From Plantactinospora sp040120695 (GTDB taxonomy: Bacteria > Actinomycetota > Actinomycetes > Mycobacteriales > Micromonosporaceae), in contig NZ_JBEEAC010000030.1 in the NCBI RefSeq assembly GCF_040120695.1, positions 6,111-70,110 on the forward strand: a stretch of DNA of 64,000 nucleotides, given 5' to 3'. The number at the start of each line of letters is the position of its first letter. The first letter of the stretch is position 1. The position numbers and the translations under genes were made by a program. Positions 1 to 8,181 of this stretch are shown in pieces. The notes beneath the pieces were generated by a model. It had not been told where the DNA came from. It saw nothing but the letters and a program-made list of their open reading frames with translations, and did not search any database.

Positions 1-36
1 GGCTTGGGGTACACGTTGCGGGAGACTCCTCCGTGA
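1..36 (+). CDS. Response regulator, C-terminal end only
   Basis: The window opens inside a gene whose last eleven codons read GLGYTLRETPP before a TGA stop. The GxGYxL(R) ending is the usual beta-hairpin end of the winged-helix output domain in OmpR-family response regulators. Its stop overlaps the GTG start of the histidine kinase that follows, so the two form a translationally coupled two-component operon. Only the tail is visible, so target and receiver domain cannot be judged. Confidence 0.75.
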   Translation, partial: GLGYTLRETPP

Positions 37-1484
37 GCAGGCCCGCCGGCCGGGAACCGCGCCGGCTGACCCGATGGTGGCGCCGGCGGTCCCTGCGGAC
101 CAGGCTGACGGTGATCGCGGCGACGGCCATCGCGGTCTGCGTGTTCGTGGCCTTCCAGGTGGCCAGCGAGCTACTGGACTGGGAGCTGCGGGACACCGTC
201 GAGGATCAGCTGCGCGCCGACTCCCGCGTCCTGGCGACGGACGCGGAGCGCGCCGGTCTGGCGCAGGTCCAGCTACCGCCGTATCCCGGATCCGGTCGGC
301 TGGTGCGGGTCATCCTGCCCGACGGCTCGACCCGGACGCCGGTCGGCCAACCCGCGCTGCCTCCGGTCAGCGAGGACGCCGGGCGCGTGGCGCAGGGCGC
401 GTTGGCCGACCTGATGGAGTCGAACGACAGCGATGACGACGGCTACGTCATCTACACGCTGCGGGCGGGCGACGGCGCGGTCCAGCTGGCCCGCGTCACC
501 GACGACAGCCCGATCAACCAGTTCGGGTTTGGCATGCTGCTGATCGGGCTGCTCTGTGTGGTCGGCGGCGCCCTTGTCGGGCGGACCGTGGCGCGGGCCG
601 GGCTGGCACCGATCGACCGGCTGACCGCCGCCGCGGTACGTGTCGCGCAGACCCGGGATCTCGACGCCGACATCCCGGATGAGGGCGGTGGGGAGATCCG
701 GCGGCTGATCCTGTCGATCAACGACATGCTCGCCGCGCTCCGGGACTCCCGGCGGGCCCAGCGGCTGCTCGCCGAGGACGCCGCCCACGAGCTCAAGACC
801 CCGCTCACCAGCCTGCGCCTCAACGTCGAGCTGTTGATCCGGCTCGATCGGCGCGGCACCCTGGACAGCGCACTGCCGGCGGAGAGCCGGACCCGGCTGC
901 TCAACGATCTCGGCGCCCAGGTGGCCGAGTTGAGCACCCTTGCCGCCGAGCTGACCGACCTGGCGCGCGGTGACGTCAGCGACGAGAGCACCGAGCTGCT
1001 CGACCTCGCCGACGTGGTGGTGGCCGCCGCGACCCGGGCGCGTTCCCGCGTGCCCGACATCGAGGTCGCGCTCGACGTGACCTCCGTGTGGGTGAGCGGG
1101 CGGCCCGCTGCGCTCCAGCGGGCGGTGCTCAACCTCATCGACAACGCCCGCAAATGGTCCCCTCCGGACCAGCCGGTCCAGGTCCGGCTCCGTGCCGAGG
1201 GCGCGTCGGCGGTGCTCGACGTCGACGACGCCGGGCCGGGCATCGACGCCGCCGACGTGCCGCGGGTGTTCGACCGGTTCTACCGTGCCGACAGCGCCCG
1301 GGCGTTGCCGGGATCCGGTCTGGGGCTGTCGATCGTGCAGCGGGTCGTCGACGCCCACGGCGGCCGGGTCGCCGTCGCCCGGTCCGCACGCGGTGGCGCG
1401 CTGCTGCGGGTCGACCTTCCGGCTGCGGCCCCGCCCGCCCCGATCGCGCGGCTCACCGCCGGGGAGGACACCGCGGTGCGCTGA
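33..1484 (+). CDS. Sensor histidine kinase (HAMP/HisKA/HATPase)
   Basis: This 483-residue membrane sensor kinase phosphorylates the response regulator encoded just upstream. A basic N-terminus is followed by a first membrane span (about 22-46), an extracytoplasmic sensor loop of about 115 residues, a second span (about 166-187), HAMP, the HisKA box with the phospho-acceptor His near residue 252 (AAHELKTPLTS), and an ATPase domain with the N box (LNLIDNARKW, Asn near 371), a G1 box (DDAGPGID) and a G2 box (GSGLGLSIV). The GTG start overlaps the regulator stop (GTGA). It faces the MMPL exporter gene convergently. The signal sensed is unknown; the loop is short and acidic. Confidence 0.93.
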   Translation: MSRPAGREPRRLTRWWRRRSLRTRLTVIAATAIAVCVFVAFQVASELLDWELRDTVEDQLRADSRVLATDAERAGLAQVQLPPYPGSGRLVRVILPDGSTRTPVGQPALPPVSEDAGRVAQGALADLMESNDSDDDGYVIYTLRAGDGAVQLARVTDDSPINQFGFGMLLIGLLCVVGGALVGRTVARAGLAPIDRLTAAAVRVAQTRDLDADIPDEGGGEIRRLILSINDMLAALRDSRRAQRLLAEDAAHELKTPLTSLRLNVELLIRLDRRGTLDSALPAESRTRLLNDLGAQVAELSTLAAELTDLARGDVSDESTELLDLADVVVAAATRARSRVPDIEVALDVTSVWVSGRPAALQRAVLNLIDNARKWSPPDQPVQVRLRAEGASAVLDVDDAGPGIDAADVPRVFDRFYRADSARALPGSGLGLSIVQRVVDAHGGRVAVARSARGGALLRVDLPAAAPPAPIARLTAGEDTAVR

Positions 1485-1622
1485 CCTGCCCCGGCGGCGT
1501 GGCGCAGGACAAAGGGACGGCGGCCCTCGGGCATGGCCCCGCGCGGTTCACCGTCGGGGCAGGACACCGTGGTGCGCCGACCCCGGCCCCGGCCGCACGG
1601 CGCAGGACCGAAGGGCGGCGAG
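1464..1622. repeat. Imperfect direct duplication across the kinase stop codon
   Basis: A stretch of about 60 bases starting near 1466 (AGGACACCGCGGTGCGC...) is repeated imperfectly about 94 bases later, near 1560 (AGGACACCGTGGTGCGC...). The first copy contains the end of the kinase gene and its stop; the second is non-coding. It looks like a local duplication after which the second copy diverged. Confidence 0.5.
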
Positions 1623-1640
1623 TGCCGGGCCCATGAAAAG

Positions 1641-1672
1641 ATCCGGGACGGGCCTGGGTCCCCGTCCCGGAT
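1641..1672. terminator. Bidirectional hairpin terminator
   Basis: Perfect 12-bp inverted repeat (ATCCGGGACGGG / CCCGTCCCGGAT) with an 8-base loop, midway between the convergent kinase and MMPL genes. There is no long T tract, as is common for actinomycete terminators. It is symmetrical and could serve both genes. Confidence 0.75.
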
Positions 1673-1691
1673 TTCGTCCGTGCCGCCGCGC

Positions 1692-3839
1692 TCACCGTTG
1701 CAGCGCGAGCTCCTCATCGTCCGCGAGCGGCCGTTGACCGTCCGGCGGCTCCACCGGCCGGGACAGCCGGCTCGGCCACCACATCCGCCGGCCGATCAGC
1801 AGGGTGAGGGCGGGCACCAGGACCGACCGCACCAGCAGGGCGTCGAGCAGTACGCCGAAGGCGACCAGGAACCCGACCTCGATCAGCATCACCAGCGGAA
1901 GTGTGGTGAGGACCGCGAATGTGGCCGCCAGGACCAGGCCTGCCGAGGTGATGACGCCACCGGTGGCGGAGAGGGCCTTTAGCATGCCCTCTCTGGTGCC
2001 GAGACGCACGGTCTCCTCCCGGGCCCGGCTGGCCAGGAAGATGTTGTAGTCGACGCCGAGCGCCACCAGGAACAGGAATGCCAGCAGCGGCACCGAAGAG
2101 TCGACACCCTTGAACCCGAGGATCGTGTCGAAGACGAACACGCTGCCGCCGAAGGCTGCCGCGAACGAGACGACCACGGTGGCCATCAGGACCAGCGGGG
2201 CCACGATCGCGCGCAGCAGCAGCCCGAGGACGACCAGGACGACGACGAGCACCAGCGGGATCACCAACTTCTCGTCGCGGCTGGTGGTCACCTCGGTGTC
2301 GAGGTTCTCCGCGCTCGGCCCGCCGACGATCGCCTCCGCCCCGCTCACCGCGTGCACGGCGGTACGCACCCGCTTGATCGTTTCGTACTCCGCGGCGGAG
2401 TCCGGCGCGTCTGTCGGGAACACGGAGATGTCGGCCCAGCCACCGCTGGTCTGGCCCGGGATGGCCTCTGCCACACCGCGGGTGCCCTTGACGATGTCGA
2501 GCACCCGCTCCTGGTAGGCCGGTCGCGTGAAGATCGTCATCGGCTGGCCGCCGAGCTCCGGGAAGTGCTGGCGGAGGACGGTGAAGCCGGTGACCGACTC
2601 CGGCGCGGACAGGAACTGGTCCTGCTCCCGCAGGGCGCCGGTGTTGCCCGCCAGCCCGATGGCGAGAACACCCATAATTCCGAGCGAGCTGAGCGTCGCC
2701 ACCCACCGGCGACGGCTGATGGCGGTGCCGAGCCGTCCCCACAGCCCCGGCTTCTCCTCCACTACGGTGCTGAACCGCGGGATGGCCGGCCAGAAGATCC
2801 GCCTGCCGAGCACCACGAGCACCGCCGGGAACAGCGTCAGCATGGCCACCAGCGCGCACAGGATGCCGGCCGCACCGATCGGGCCCAACCCGCTGGTGCT
2901 GTTCAGGTCCGCGACGAGCAGGCAGAGCAGGCCGGCGACCACGGTGGCCGCGGATGCGACGATGGCCGGCGCCGCGCTGCGTAGCGCGTGGACCATCGCA
3001 ACCCGGACGTTCTCGTGGTGGTGCAGTGCCTCCCGGTACCGGGCGATGAGCAACAGCGCGTAGTCCGTGCCGACGCCGAACACCAGGATCGTCAGCAGCG
3101 CCGAGTTCTGGTCGTTGACCACGATGCCGAAGCCCTTGACGAGCAGGTAGACGGTCGCCATCGCAGTCAGTGCGGCCGCGCCCACGACCACCAGCGGGAT
3201 CAACCACAACACCGGGCTGCGGTAGGTGAGAATGAGCAGGAGCGTGACGACGACGACGGTGGTGAGGAAAACCTGCAGGTCGATGCCGTCGAAGACGGCG
3301 TCCATGTCGCCGTCGACCGCGGCCGGGCCGGTCACCTCGAGTTCCAGCCCGGCGGGGCGGTCCTTCGCGGCCTCCCGCAACGGGCCGACGATGGCCTCCG
3401 GTCCGCCGTAGGTCGTGTCCACATCGAGGGTGAACATCATCGCCTTGCCGTCGGTGGAGGGTCTCGTCGGTGAGCCCTCGTCGTCCTCGCCGGCCGCCGC
3501 CGTCGCCGTCGGCGGGTACCGCTTGGCAAGGGTGTTGTAGTGGCGCTCGACCGTCGCGCGGTCGGCGTCGGTCATCCCGCCGGCGCGGTGGTACACGAAA
3601 ACGAACGTGTTGTCCTCACCGCCGGGCAGACTGTCCTCCAGGACCGCCACCTTGGTGGACTCGGCGCTGGCCGGCAGGGTGTCCACGGCTCTGTCGGTGG
3701 TGACCGAGCTCAACTTCCCGCTCAGCGGCACCATGACCGCCGCCAGCGCCACCCACAACCCGATCACCAGCCACGGCACCCACCGCCCTGCCAACCGACC
3801 GGTCGACGCTTCCCCGGACGGCGCTGCGTTGACTGCCAT
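1692..3839 (-). CDS. MMPL/RND-family membrane transporter
   Basis: A 715-residue membrane protein of the MMPL branch of the RND superfamily, which exports lipids or lipophilic compounds using proton motive force. It shows the family layout: one N-terminal span (about 22-42), a large extracytoplasmic loop, about five spans, a second loop, and five more spans. The paired transmembrane signatures GTDYALLLIARYREAL and GVDYNIFLASRAREE carry the Asp-Tyr pairs used for proton relay. The ATG at 3839 is chosen because AGGAGG lies six bases upstream; a GTG three bases earlier is too close to it. It is shorter than mycobacterial MmpL proteins, as is normal for actinomycete MMPLs. The nearby two-component system may regulate it, but nothing in the sequence shows this. 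Confidence 0.93.
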   Translation of the reverse strand: MAVNAAPSGEASTGRLAGRWVPWLVIGLWVALAAVMVPLSGKLSSVTTDRAVDTLPASAESTKVAVLEDSLPGGEDNTFVFVYHRAGGMTDADRATVERHYNTLAKRYPPTATAAAGEDDEGSPTRPSTDGKAMMFTLDVDTTYGGPEAIVGPLREAAKDRPAGLELEVTGPAAVDGDMDAVFDGIDLQVFLTTVVVVTLLLILTYRSPVLWLIPLVVVGAAALTAMATVYLLVKGFGIVVNDQNSALLTILVFGVGTDYALLLIARYREALHHHENVRVAMVHALRSAAPAIVASAATVVAGLLCLLVADLNSTSGLGPIGAAGILCALVAMLTLFPAVLVVLGRRIFWPAIPRFSTVVEEKPGLWGRLGTAISRRRWVATLSSLGIMGVLAIGLAGNTGALREQDQFLSAPESVTGFTVLRQHFPELGGQPMTIFTRPAYQERVLDIVKGTRGVAEAIPGQTSGGWADISVFPTDAPDSAAEYETIKRVRTAVHAVSGAEAIVGGPSAENLDTEVTTSRDEKLVIPLVLVVVLVVLGLLLRAIVAPLVLMATVVVSFAAAFGGSVFVFDTILGFKGVDSSVPLLAFLFLVALGVDYNIFLASRAREETVRLGTREGMLKALSATGGVITSAGLVLAATFAVLTTLPLVMLIEVGFLVAFGVLLDALLVRSVLVPALTLLIGRRMWWPSRLSRPVEPPDGQRPLADDEELALQR

Positions 3840-3886
3840 CACTAGCCTCCTACATACGGGTTACATCGCTTATCTGATGCCGACTT

Positions 3887-4385
3887 CTACCGAGCGAACC
3901 TGAGACGACCGTTAGAACGGCGCTCAGGCCGGTTGGCCGACCCAGGTGCCCAGCGCACGCACCAGCGCGGTGGCGCCCAGAGCCGGGCGTCGAACACGAC
4001 CAGCACGTCAGGATCGCCCATCACCCACTTCCTGGCCGCGATGAGACGTTGCATGACGTCGCGGACCTGGGCCGCAGTCACTTCGGCGACGTCGTCGGCC
4101 GGGCCGAGCCGCACGGCGTCGAGGATCGCGGTCCATGAGGTCCGGCCCGGTTCCAGGGCGCGATGAACGAGTACGGCCAGTCCGGGTTCAGCTGGGCCTG
4201 GTTCGACCTCGATCCAGCGCTTGTTGTTCAGCGCGTCGTACGACGCGCCCTGCCCGCGCCGGTGCTCGGGCGGCAACGACAACCCGACCAGGGTTCGTAC
4301 CGGCCCATCGGTACAGAGCACCGCGTCGGTGAGCGAACAGCGCGTCGACCCGCGCGGTCAGGCAGGCGTAGCAGTCGGTTCTGAG
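3887..4385 (-). pseudogene. Transposase remnant (DDE, actinobacterial type)
   Basis: Two overlapping minus-strand frames encode pieces of an actinobacterial transposase. One frame, near 4376-4325, has CYACLTARVDALF, typical of its N-terminus. The next frame carries LCTDGPVRTLVGLSLPPEHRRG, then EPGRTSWTAILDAVRLGPADD and a GDPDVLVVFDA segment. The frames are joined by a shift near 4320 and internal sequence is deleted after PEHRRG. The C-terminal half is absent and the frame runs into the hairpin repeat. The family match is from memory of similar full-length proteins of roughly 400-500 residues. It cannot be functional. Confidence 0.75.
3892..3935. repeat. Hairpin-forming repeat, copy 1
   Basis: About 44 bases (GAGCGAACCTGAGACGACC... 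to ...GGCCGGTTG) recur almost identically and in the same orientation at 6834-6878. Inside is a two-step inverted repeat: CCTGAG/CTCAGG outside and CCGTT/AACGG inside (3899-3928). It sits at the downstream edge of a transposase remnant, so an IS end or a MITE-like element is the best guess. It also overlaps the last codons of the remnant's open frame. Confidence 0.65.
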
Positions 4386-4576
4386 CTGGGAGTTTGGCTT
4401 CCGTCCATCGCCGATGGACTTTCGTGGGCGTGAATTCGGGCCCAATGCGACGGGCGTTGATTCTCGTGCGGGTGTCGAACGGCGCTCCGGAGAGCAGTAC
4501 CGTGGTGCCACCTCCCTCCGAGGATGACGACTGCAGTACGACGAAACGGGACGGAATCGGGCCTAGCGTTCAGGTT

Positions 4577-5782
4577 ATGACGAAACCTGATAGCCCACTG
4601 TGGAGATTCGGGGCGGCCACCATGGCGCTGGCGACGGCGTTCGCTGTCGCCGCCTGCGGGTCGGACGCCGACGACAGTGCGGCGCCCGCTGCGGCAGGCT
4701 CGCACAGCGCGCACGCGGGCGGGTCGTCGGCTCCACCGCAGCCGCTGCGTGCCGGCGAGCGGTTCCTGGACCTGAGGATGGCCGAGGCCTACACGCCCAC
4801 GCCGCCGGAGGGCGGCACGGACGAGTACCGGTGCCAGATGATCGATCCAGGCCTGACCGAGACGGCGTTCCTGACCGGGACCCAATTCGCACCGGAGAAC
4901 GTCGCCATCGCACACCACGCCATCGTGTACGCGGTGCCGCCGGGCGGCGCCGCCGCGGTGCGCAAGCAGGACGCGAAGACCCCCGGCCCCGGCTGGCAAT
5001 GTTTCGGCGGAACCGGCGTGGCCGGCGCCGAGGTAGAAGACGGAGACGCGGCGTGGGTGGACACCTGGGCGCCGGGCGCCACCGAGACGCTACTCACCCA
5101 GGACGCCGGCCACAAGCTGGAGCCGGGCAGCCTGCTCATCCTCCAGATCCACTACAACCTGCTCGCGACCGACGGCACGCCGGCCGGGTCGGACCGCTCG
5201 GCGGTGCGGCTGCGGCTGACGGACGGCACGCCACAGACCCGGGAACTCGAGACGTGGTCGCTCGACGCGCCGACCGACCTGCCCTGCGCCGCCGACGAAT
5301 CGGGTCCGCTCTGTGACCGGGCGACCTCAATCGCGGACGTGACGAAGCGGTTCGGGCCGGAGGTCGGCGAGATGGCAGACCGTCAGGTGGAGGAATGCAA
5401 CCAGGGCGGCGCGCCGAAGCCCGGTGACACCCAGACCTGCGACCACGAGGTGGAGGCGCCGATGACCCTGTACGCCGGTTTCGGCCACATGCACATGCTC
5501 GGGCGGGCCATAAAGGTCGAACTCAACCCGGGCACACCGAACGCCAAGGTCGTGCTGGACGTGCCGCAGTTCGACTTCGACAACCAGCGGCTGATGCCGC
5601 TGCCGTCGCCGGTGGAGATCGGTCCGGGGGACACGCTGCGGGTGACGTGTACGCACGACGCGGGGCTGCGCAAACGGCTGCCGCGGCTGAGCAAGCTGCC
5701 GCCGCGCTACGTGGTGTGGGGCGACGGCACCAGCGACGAGATGTGCATTGGCATCATGACGGTCTCCCCCCGCAAGTCCTGA
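4577..5782 (+). CDS. Lipoprotein with Cu type II ascorbate-dependent monooxygenase-like fold
   Basis: A 401-residue predicted lipoprotein: signal segment with a lipobox ending at Cys27 (FAVAAC), an Ala/Ser/His-rich linker, then a two-domain region resembling the PHM/DBH copper monooxygenase family. His pairs that could bind copper are visible (AIAHHAIVY in the first half, GFGHMHMLGRAIKVEL in the second), and several Cys residues (YRCQMID, WQCF, LPCAADE, LCDR, EECN, TCDHE, VTCTH) suit disulfides outside the membrane. The ATG at 4577 is chosen because it begins the lipoprotein signal, although an in-frame upstream extension exists. No ribosome site is strong. Substrate unknown. A large hairpin follows the gene. 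Confidence 0.8.
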   Translation: MTKPDSPLWRFGAATMALATAFAVAACGSDADDSAAPAAAGSHSAHAGGSSAPPQPLRAGERFLDLRMAEAYTPTPPEGGTDEYRCQMIDPGLTETAFLTGTQFAPENVAIAHHAIVYAVPPGGAAAVRKQDAKTPGPGWQCFGGTGVAGAEVEDGDAAWVDTWAPGATETLLTQDAGHKLEPGSLLILQIHYNLLATDGTPAGSDRSAVRLRLTDGTPQTRELETWSLDAPTDLPCAADESGPLCDRATSIADVTKRFGPEVGEMADRQVEECNQGGAPKPGDTQTCDHEVEAPMTLYAGFGHMHMLGRAIKVELNPGTPNAKVVLDVPQFDFDNQRLMPLPSPVEIGPGDTLRVTCTHDAGLRKRLPRLSKLPPRYVVWGDGTSDEMCIGIMTVSPRKS

Positions 5783-5793
5783 CGAAGCGCCGA

Positions 5794-5851
5794 ACGTGTG
5801 TGAGCTCACCGAGGTCAACGAAGCTGAAAACAGCTCTGAGCTCACACACGT
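5794..5851. terminator. Nested hairpin, 15-bp perfect outer stem
   Basis: ACGTGTGTGAGCTCA (5794-5808) is the exact reverse complement of 5837-5851. The 28-base loop contains a second hairpin, AGCTG-AAAA-CAGCT (5822-5835). A weaker CCGCAC/GTGCGG stem follows near 5854. It begins 12 bases after the lipoprotein gene and lies between convergent genes, so a two-way terminator is the simplest reading. Confidence 0.75.
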
Positions 5852-6021
5852 CCCGCACCGAGCTCACCCGCGTGCGGGCGTCGTGGCGGTCGGACGGGCG
5901 GTGACGTGGGCGGCTGCGCGCGGCCCCGGCAGCGGAGCGGTAGATCACGCGGAGCGGATCGGCCCGGAGCGGTGCGGCTGGGAACTACGGTCGCGCCCTG
6001 ACTGACCCGCGAGATGAAGCG

Positions 6022-6687
6022 CTAAATCGGCCGGGTGAGTCTCATGTCGTAGGCAAGGATGACGGCCTGGACCCGGTCCCGTGCGCCGATCTTGGCGAGG
6101 ACCCGCCCGACGTGGGTCTTCACTGTCGACTCCGACAGCGTGAACCGTTGCGCGATCTCGCCGTTGGTCAGGCCATGGCCGATCGCGACAAGGATCTCGC
6201 GCTCGCGGTCGGTCAGGGAGTCCAGCCGGGGGTCCTCCCACACCGGCCCGCAGAGGTCATCGTCGAGCCGGTCGGCGAACGCGTCGAGCAGCCGCCGAGT
6301 CAGCGGCGGCGCGATCACCGCGTCCCCAGCGGCGACGGCCCGGATGCCGGCGAGCAGCTCCTCCGGGCGGGTGTCCTTCAGCAGGAAACCGCTTGCCCCG
6401 GCCCGCAGCGCGGCGAGCGCGTACCGGTCCACGTCGAACGTCGTCAGCACCAGGATCCGTGAACGTCCACCGGCCGCGACGATGCGCCGGGTGGCCTCGA
6501 TCCCGTCGACGCCCGGCATGCGGATGTCCATCAGCACCACGTCGGGATGCAGCTCGCTGGTCCGCCGAACGGCCTCGGCGCCGTTCTCAGCCTCGCCCAC
6601 GATCTCGGTGTCGGGGGTGCTCTCCAGCAGCATGCGGAACCCGAAGCGCTGCAGCGGCAGGGCGTCCGCCACGAGCACAGAGATCAT
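6022..6687 (-). CDS. NarL/LuxR-family response regulator, orphaned
   Basis: A 221-residue response regulator: receiver domain (residues 1-120, phospho-acceptor Asp54 in VVLMDIRMP, conserved Thr and Lys in LVLTTFD and FLLKDT) followed by a LuxR-type HTH (LTDREREILVAIGHGLTNGEIA...STVKTHVGRVLAKI). The ATG at 6687 overlaps the TGA of a truncated kinase (ATGA), showing it was once the second gene of a kinase-regulator operon. With the kinase gone its promoter is probably also gone or replaced. The receiver keeps only one of the usual two N-terminal acidic residues (VADAL). It may be silent, or act without its partner. Confidence 0.9.
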   Translation of the reverse strand: MISVLVADALPLQRFGFRMLLESTPDTEIVGEAENGAEAVRRTSELHPDVVLMDIRMPGVDGIEATRRIVAAGGRSRILVLTTFDVDRYALAALRAGASGFLLKDTRPEELLAGIRAVAAGDAVIAPPLTRRLLDAFADRLDDDLCGPVWEDPRLDSLTDREREILVAIGHGLTNGEIAQRFTLSESTVKTHVGRVLAKIGARDRVQAVILAYDMRLTRPI

Positions 6688-6825
6688 GAATGGCTGCCTT
6701 TCGGGGTCGCGTGTACGGTCCAGTCGCCGTCCGGTGCGGGGCCGGCGCTGACCGTGCCGACATAGAGTGCGGCGCGATCGGCCGTGCCGGCGAGGCCGAG
6801 ACCGGCGTCGCTCGGCGGTGCCTAC
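6684..6825 (-). pseudogene. Histidine kinase, 3' remnant
   Basis: The frame ending at the TGA that overlaps the regulator start encodes about 45 residues, including GLGLAGTADRAALYVGTV and ending WTVHATPKGSHS. GLGLAGTADR resembles the G2 region of NarL-type kinases (normally GxGLxGMxER), and the rest resembles their last beta strands. Everything upstream, including the dimerisation and ATP-binding boxes, is missing and replaced by the hairpin repeat and a transposase fragment. The kinase has been lost by insertion and deletion. Confidence 0.75.
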
Positions 6826-6833
6826 TTCATAGC

Positions 6834-6878
6834 GAGCGAACCTGAGACGACCGTTAAGAACGGCGCTCAGGCCGGTTG
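6834..6878. repeat. Hairpin-forming repeat, copy 2
   Basis: Second copy of the element at 3892-3935, same orientation, with one extra base in the hairpin loop (CCGTT-AAG-AACGG). The outer CCTGAG/CTCAGG stem spans 6841-6871. It marks the breakpoint where the kinase gene is cut off. The two copies bracket about 2.9 kb that includes the lipoprotein and the response regulator. Confidence 0.65.
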
Positions 6879-6879
6879 C

Positions 6880-7083
6880 CGCCGGCGCGGATGCGTCGTC
6901 GGGCGGGCCGCTGTCGTGCACGACGATGTCGGACCTGAGCCTGGCAGGAGTCGGCCGCAGACCCAGAGTGTCGGTGACGATGAATCGCTTGCGGCCATTG
7001 ATCTTCTTGCCGGCGTCGTAGCCGCGACCGTCGACGGCGACGAGGCGGCGTTGCAGTTCACGTTCTGGCTGTTCCCACCCCAT
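6880..7083 (-). pseudogene. IS5-type transposase fragment
   Basis: A minus-strand frame contains GYDAGKKINGRKRFIVTDTL, the region around GRKRH(I/L)xVDTxGL that is characteristic of IS5-group DDE transposases. Only about 45 codons match. The frame then degenerates (RPTPARLRSDIVVHDSG) and merges with the hairpin repeat. There is no complete catalytic domain or inverted repeats, so it is a dead remnant, different in family from the one at 3.9-4.4 kb. Confidence 0.7.
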
Positions 7084-7143
7084 GATTCGCGAGTGCCCAG
7101 CTTGTCAGGATCTCGTGTCGTCAACGTCATGACCCCGCAACTC

Positions 7144-8106
7144 CTAGTCCAGGAGTGCGTCGCCCCGCGTGGTGCGTACGTAGAAGACCAGTCGACCGGC
7201 CCGCTGCCGGGTGACCAGGCCCGCAGCCGCGAGCCGCGAGAGGTGAGCCGAGACTCCGCTCGGGGCCAGTCCGGTACGGCGAGCCAGCGACGTCGTCGTC
7301 GACGGGGTCGACAGCTCGGCCAGCAGGGTCGCCCGAGCCTGGCCGAGGACCGGGGCGAGGTCCGGCGCGGGTGGGTCATCGATCCACATCGAGCCCACAC
7401 CCCGAGCGGGATACCGCAGGACCGGAGCCCAGGACTCGGACGCCTTGACGAAGACGTCCGGCCAGGCGAACAGCGACGGCACGAGCACCAGGCCACGGCC
7501 GCCGAGTTCGTAGTGCAGATCCAGGTGGGGCCGGTTCACCGACAGGACGTCGTCCGACCACGAAACCATGGGATCGAGTTCGGAGAACATCCGATTCGGG
7601 CCTGCGTCGGCGAGTCGCCGTGCCCGGAACATCACGTCGCCCTCCAGGATGCCGCGCATCCGCCCCCAATACGGCGCCAGCGCGAGGTTCCAGTAGGTCC
7701 ACATCTGTTCCACGATCACGGGAAGGGTCCGACGCGGCGCGCGACGCAGGTCTGACAGCGAGGCCGGCAGCCGGTCGCCGTACACCGCCGCGAGTTCCTC
7801 GTGTACGACCGCCGCCGGTGTCTTGCGCACGGCCGCGAACTCCGCCTCGGGCTCGGCCACGGGCGAGTGCGGCGCGGGCGCGAGGAAGCCCGGCAGCTTC
7901 CGTTCCGGCGCGATCACCAGGTCGTGCAGCTGACGCAGCCCGGGTGCGGCCAGCACCGCGGTCCGGTGCCGGTTCACCCATGGCAGGTGCACGGCGTGCG
8001 CGCCGGGATCGCGCAGGACCCGCAGGCTCGCGACGACCTCCCAGGCGGGGGAGATCGCGAATCTGACACTGGCGAGGTCGGCCAGGGACAACGACATTCG
8101 CAGCAT
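7144..8106 (-). CDS. ArsR-like winged-helix regulator with N-terminal ligand-type domain
   Basis: A 320-residue protein. Residues about 1-245 form a domain found N-terminal to ArsR-like HTHs in actinobacteria (starting MLRMSLSLADLASVRFAISP, later DLHYELGGRGLVLVPSLF). The last 75 residues are a winged helix (LGQARATLLAELSTPSTTTS...GLAPSGVSAHLSRLAAAGLV). It is divergently transcribed from the MFS gene with a 75-bp gap, so it probably controls that transporter and itself. The ATG at 8106 is chosen because GTGAGG lies eight bases upstream; longer in-frame starts would run into the divergent promoter. No metal-binding Cys cluster is visible in the HTH. Inducer unknown. Confidence 0.85.
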   Translation of the reverse strand: MLRMSLSLADLASVRFAISPAWEVVASLRVLRDPGAHAVHLPWVNRHRTAVLAAPGLRQLHDLVIAPERKLPGFLAPAPHSPVAEPEAEFAAVRKTPAAVVHEELAAVYGDRLPASLSDLRRAPRRTLPVIVEQMWTYWNLALAPYWGRMRGILEGDVMFRARRLADAGPNRMFSELDPMVSWSDDVLSVNRPHLDLHYELGGRGLVLVPSLFAWPDVFVKASESWAPVLRYPARGVGSMWIDDPPAPDLAPVLGQARATLLAELSTPSTTTSLARRTGLAPSGVSAHLSRLAAAGLVTRQRAGRLVFYVRTTRGDALLD

Positions 8107-8181
8107 CAGGCCGGCCTCACGAGGATTCATCGTAGTCCGAATCATTGGTACGCGCGGGCGGCCGACACCGAGGGTTCGGGC

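Noticed and set aside
3843..3891. A -10 element (TATGTA) for the MMPL gene
   Set aside because: No matching -35 at suitable spacing and it is too close to the ribosome site to be sure.
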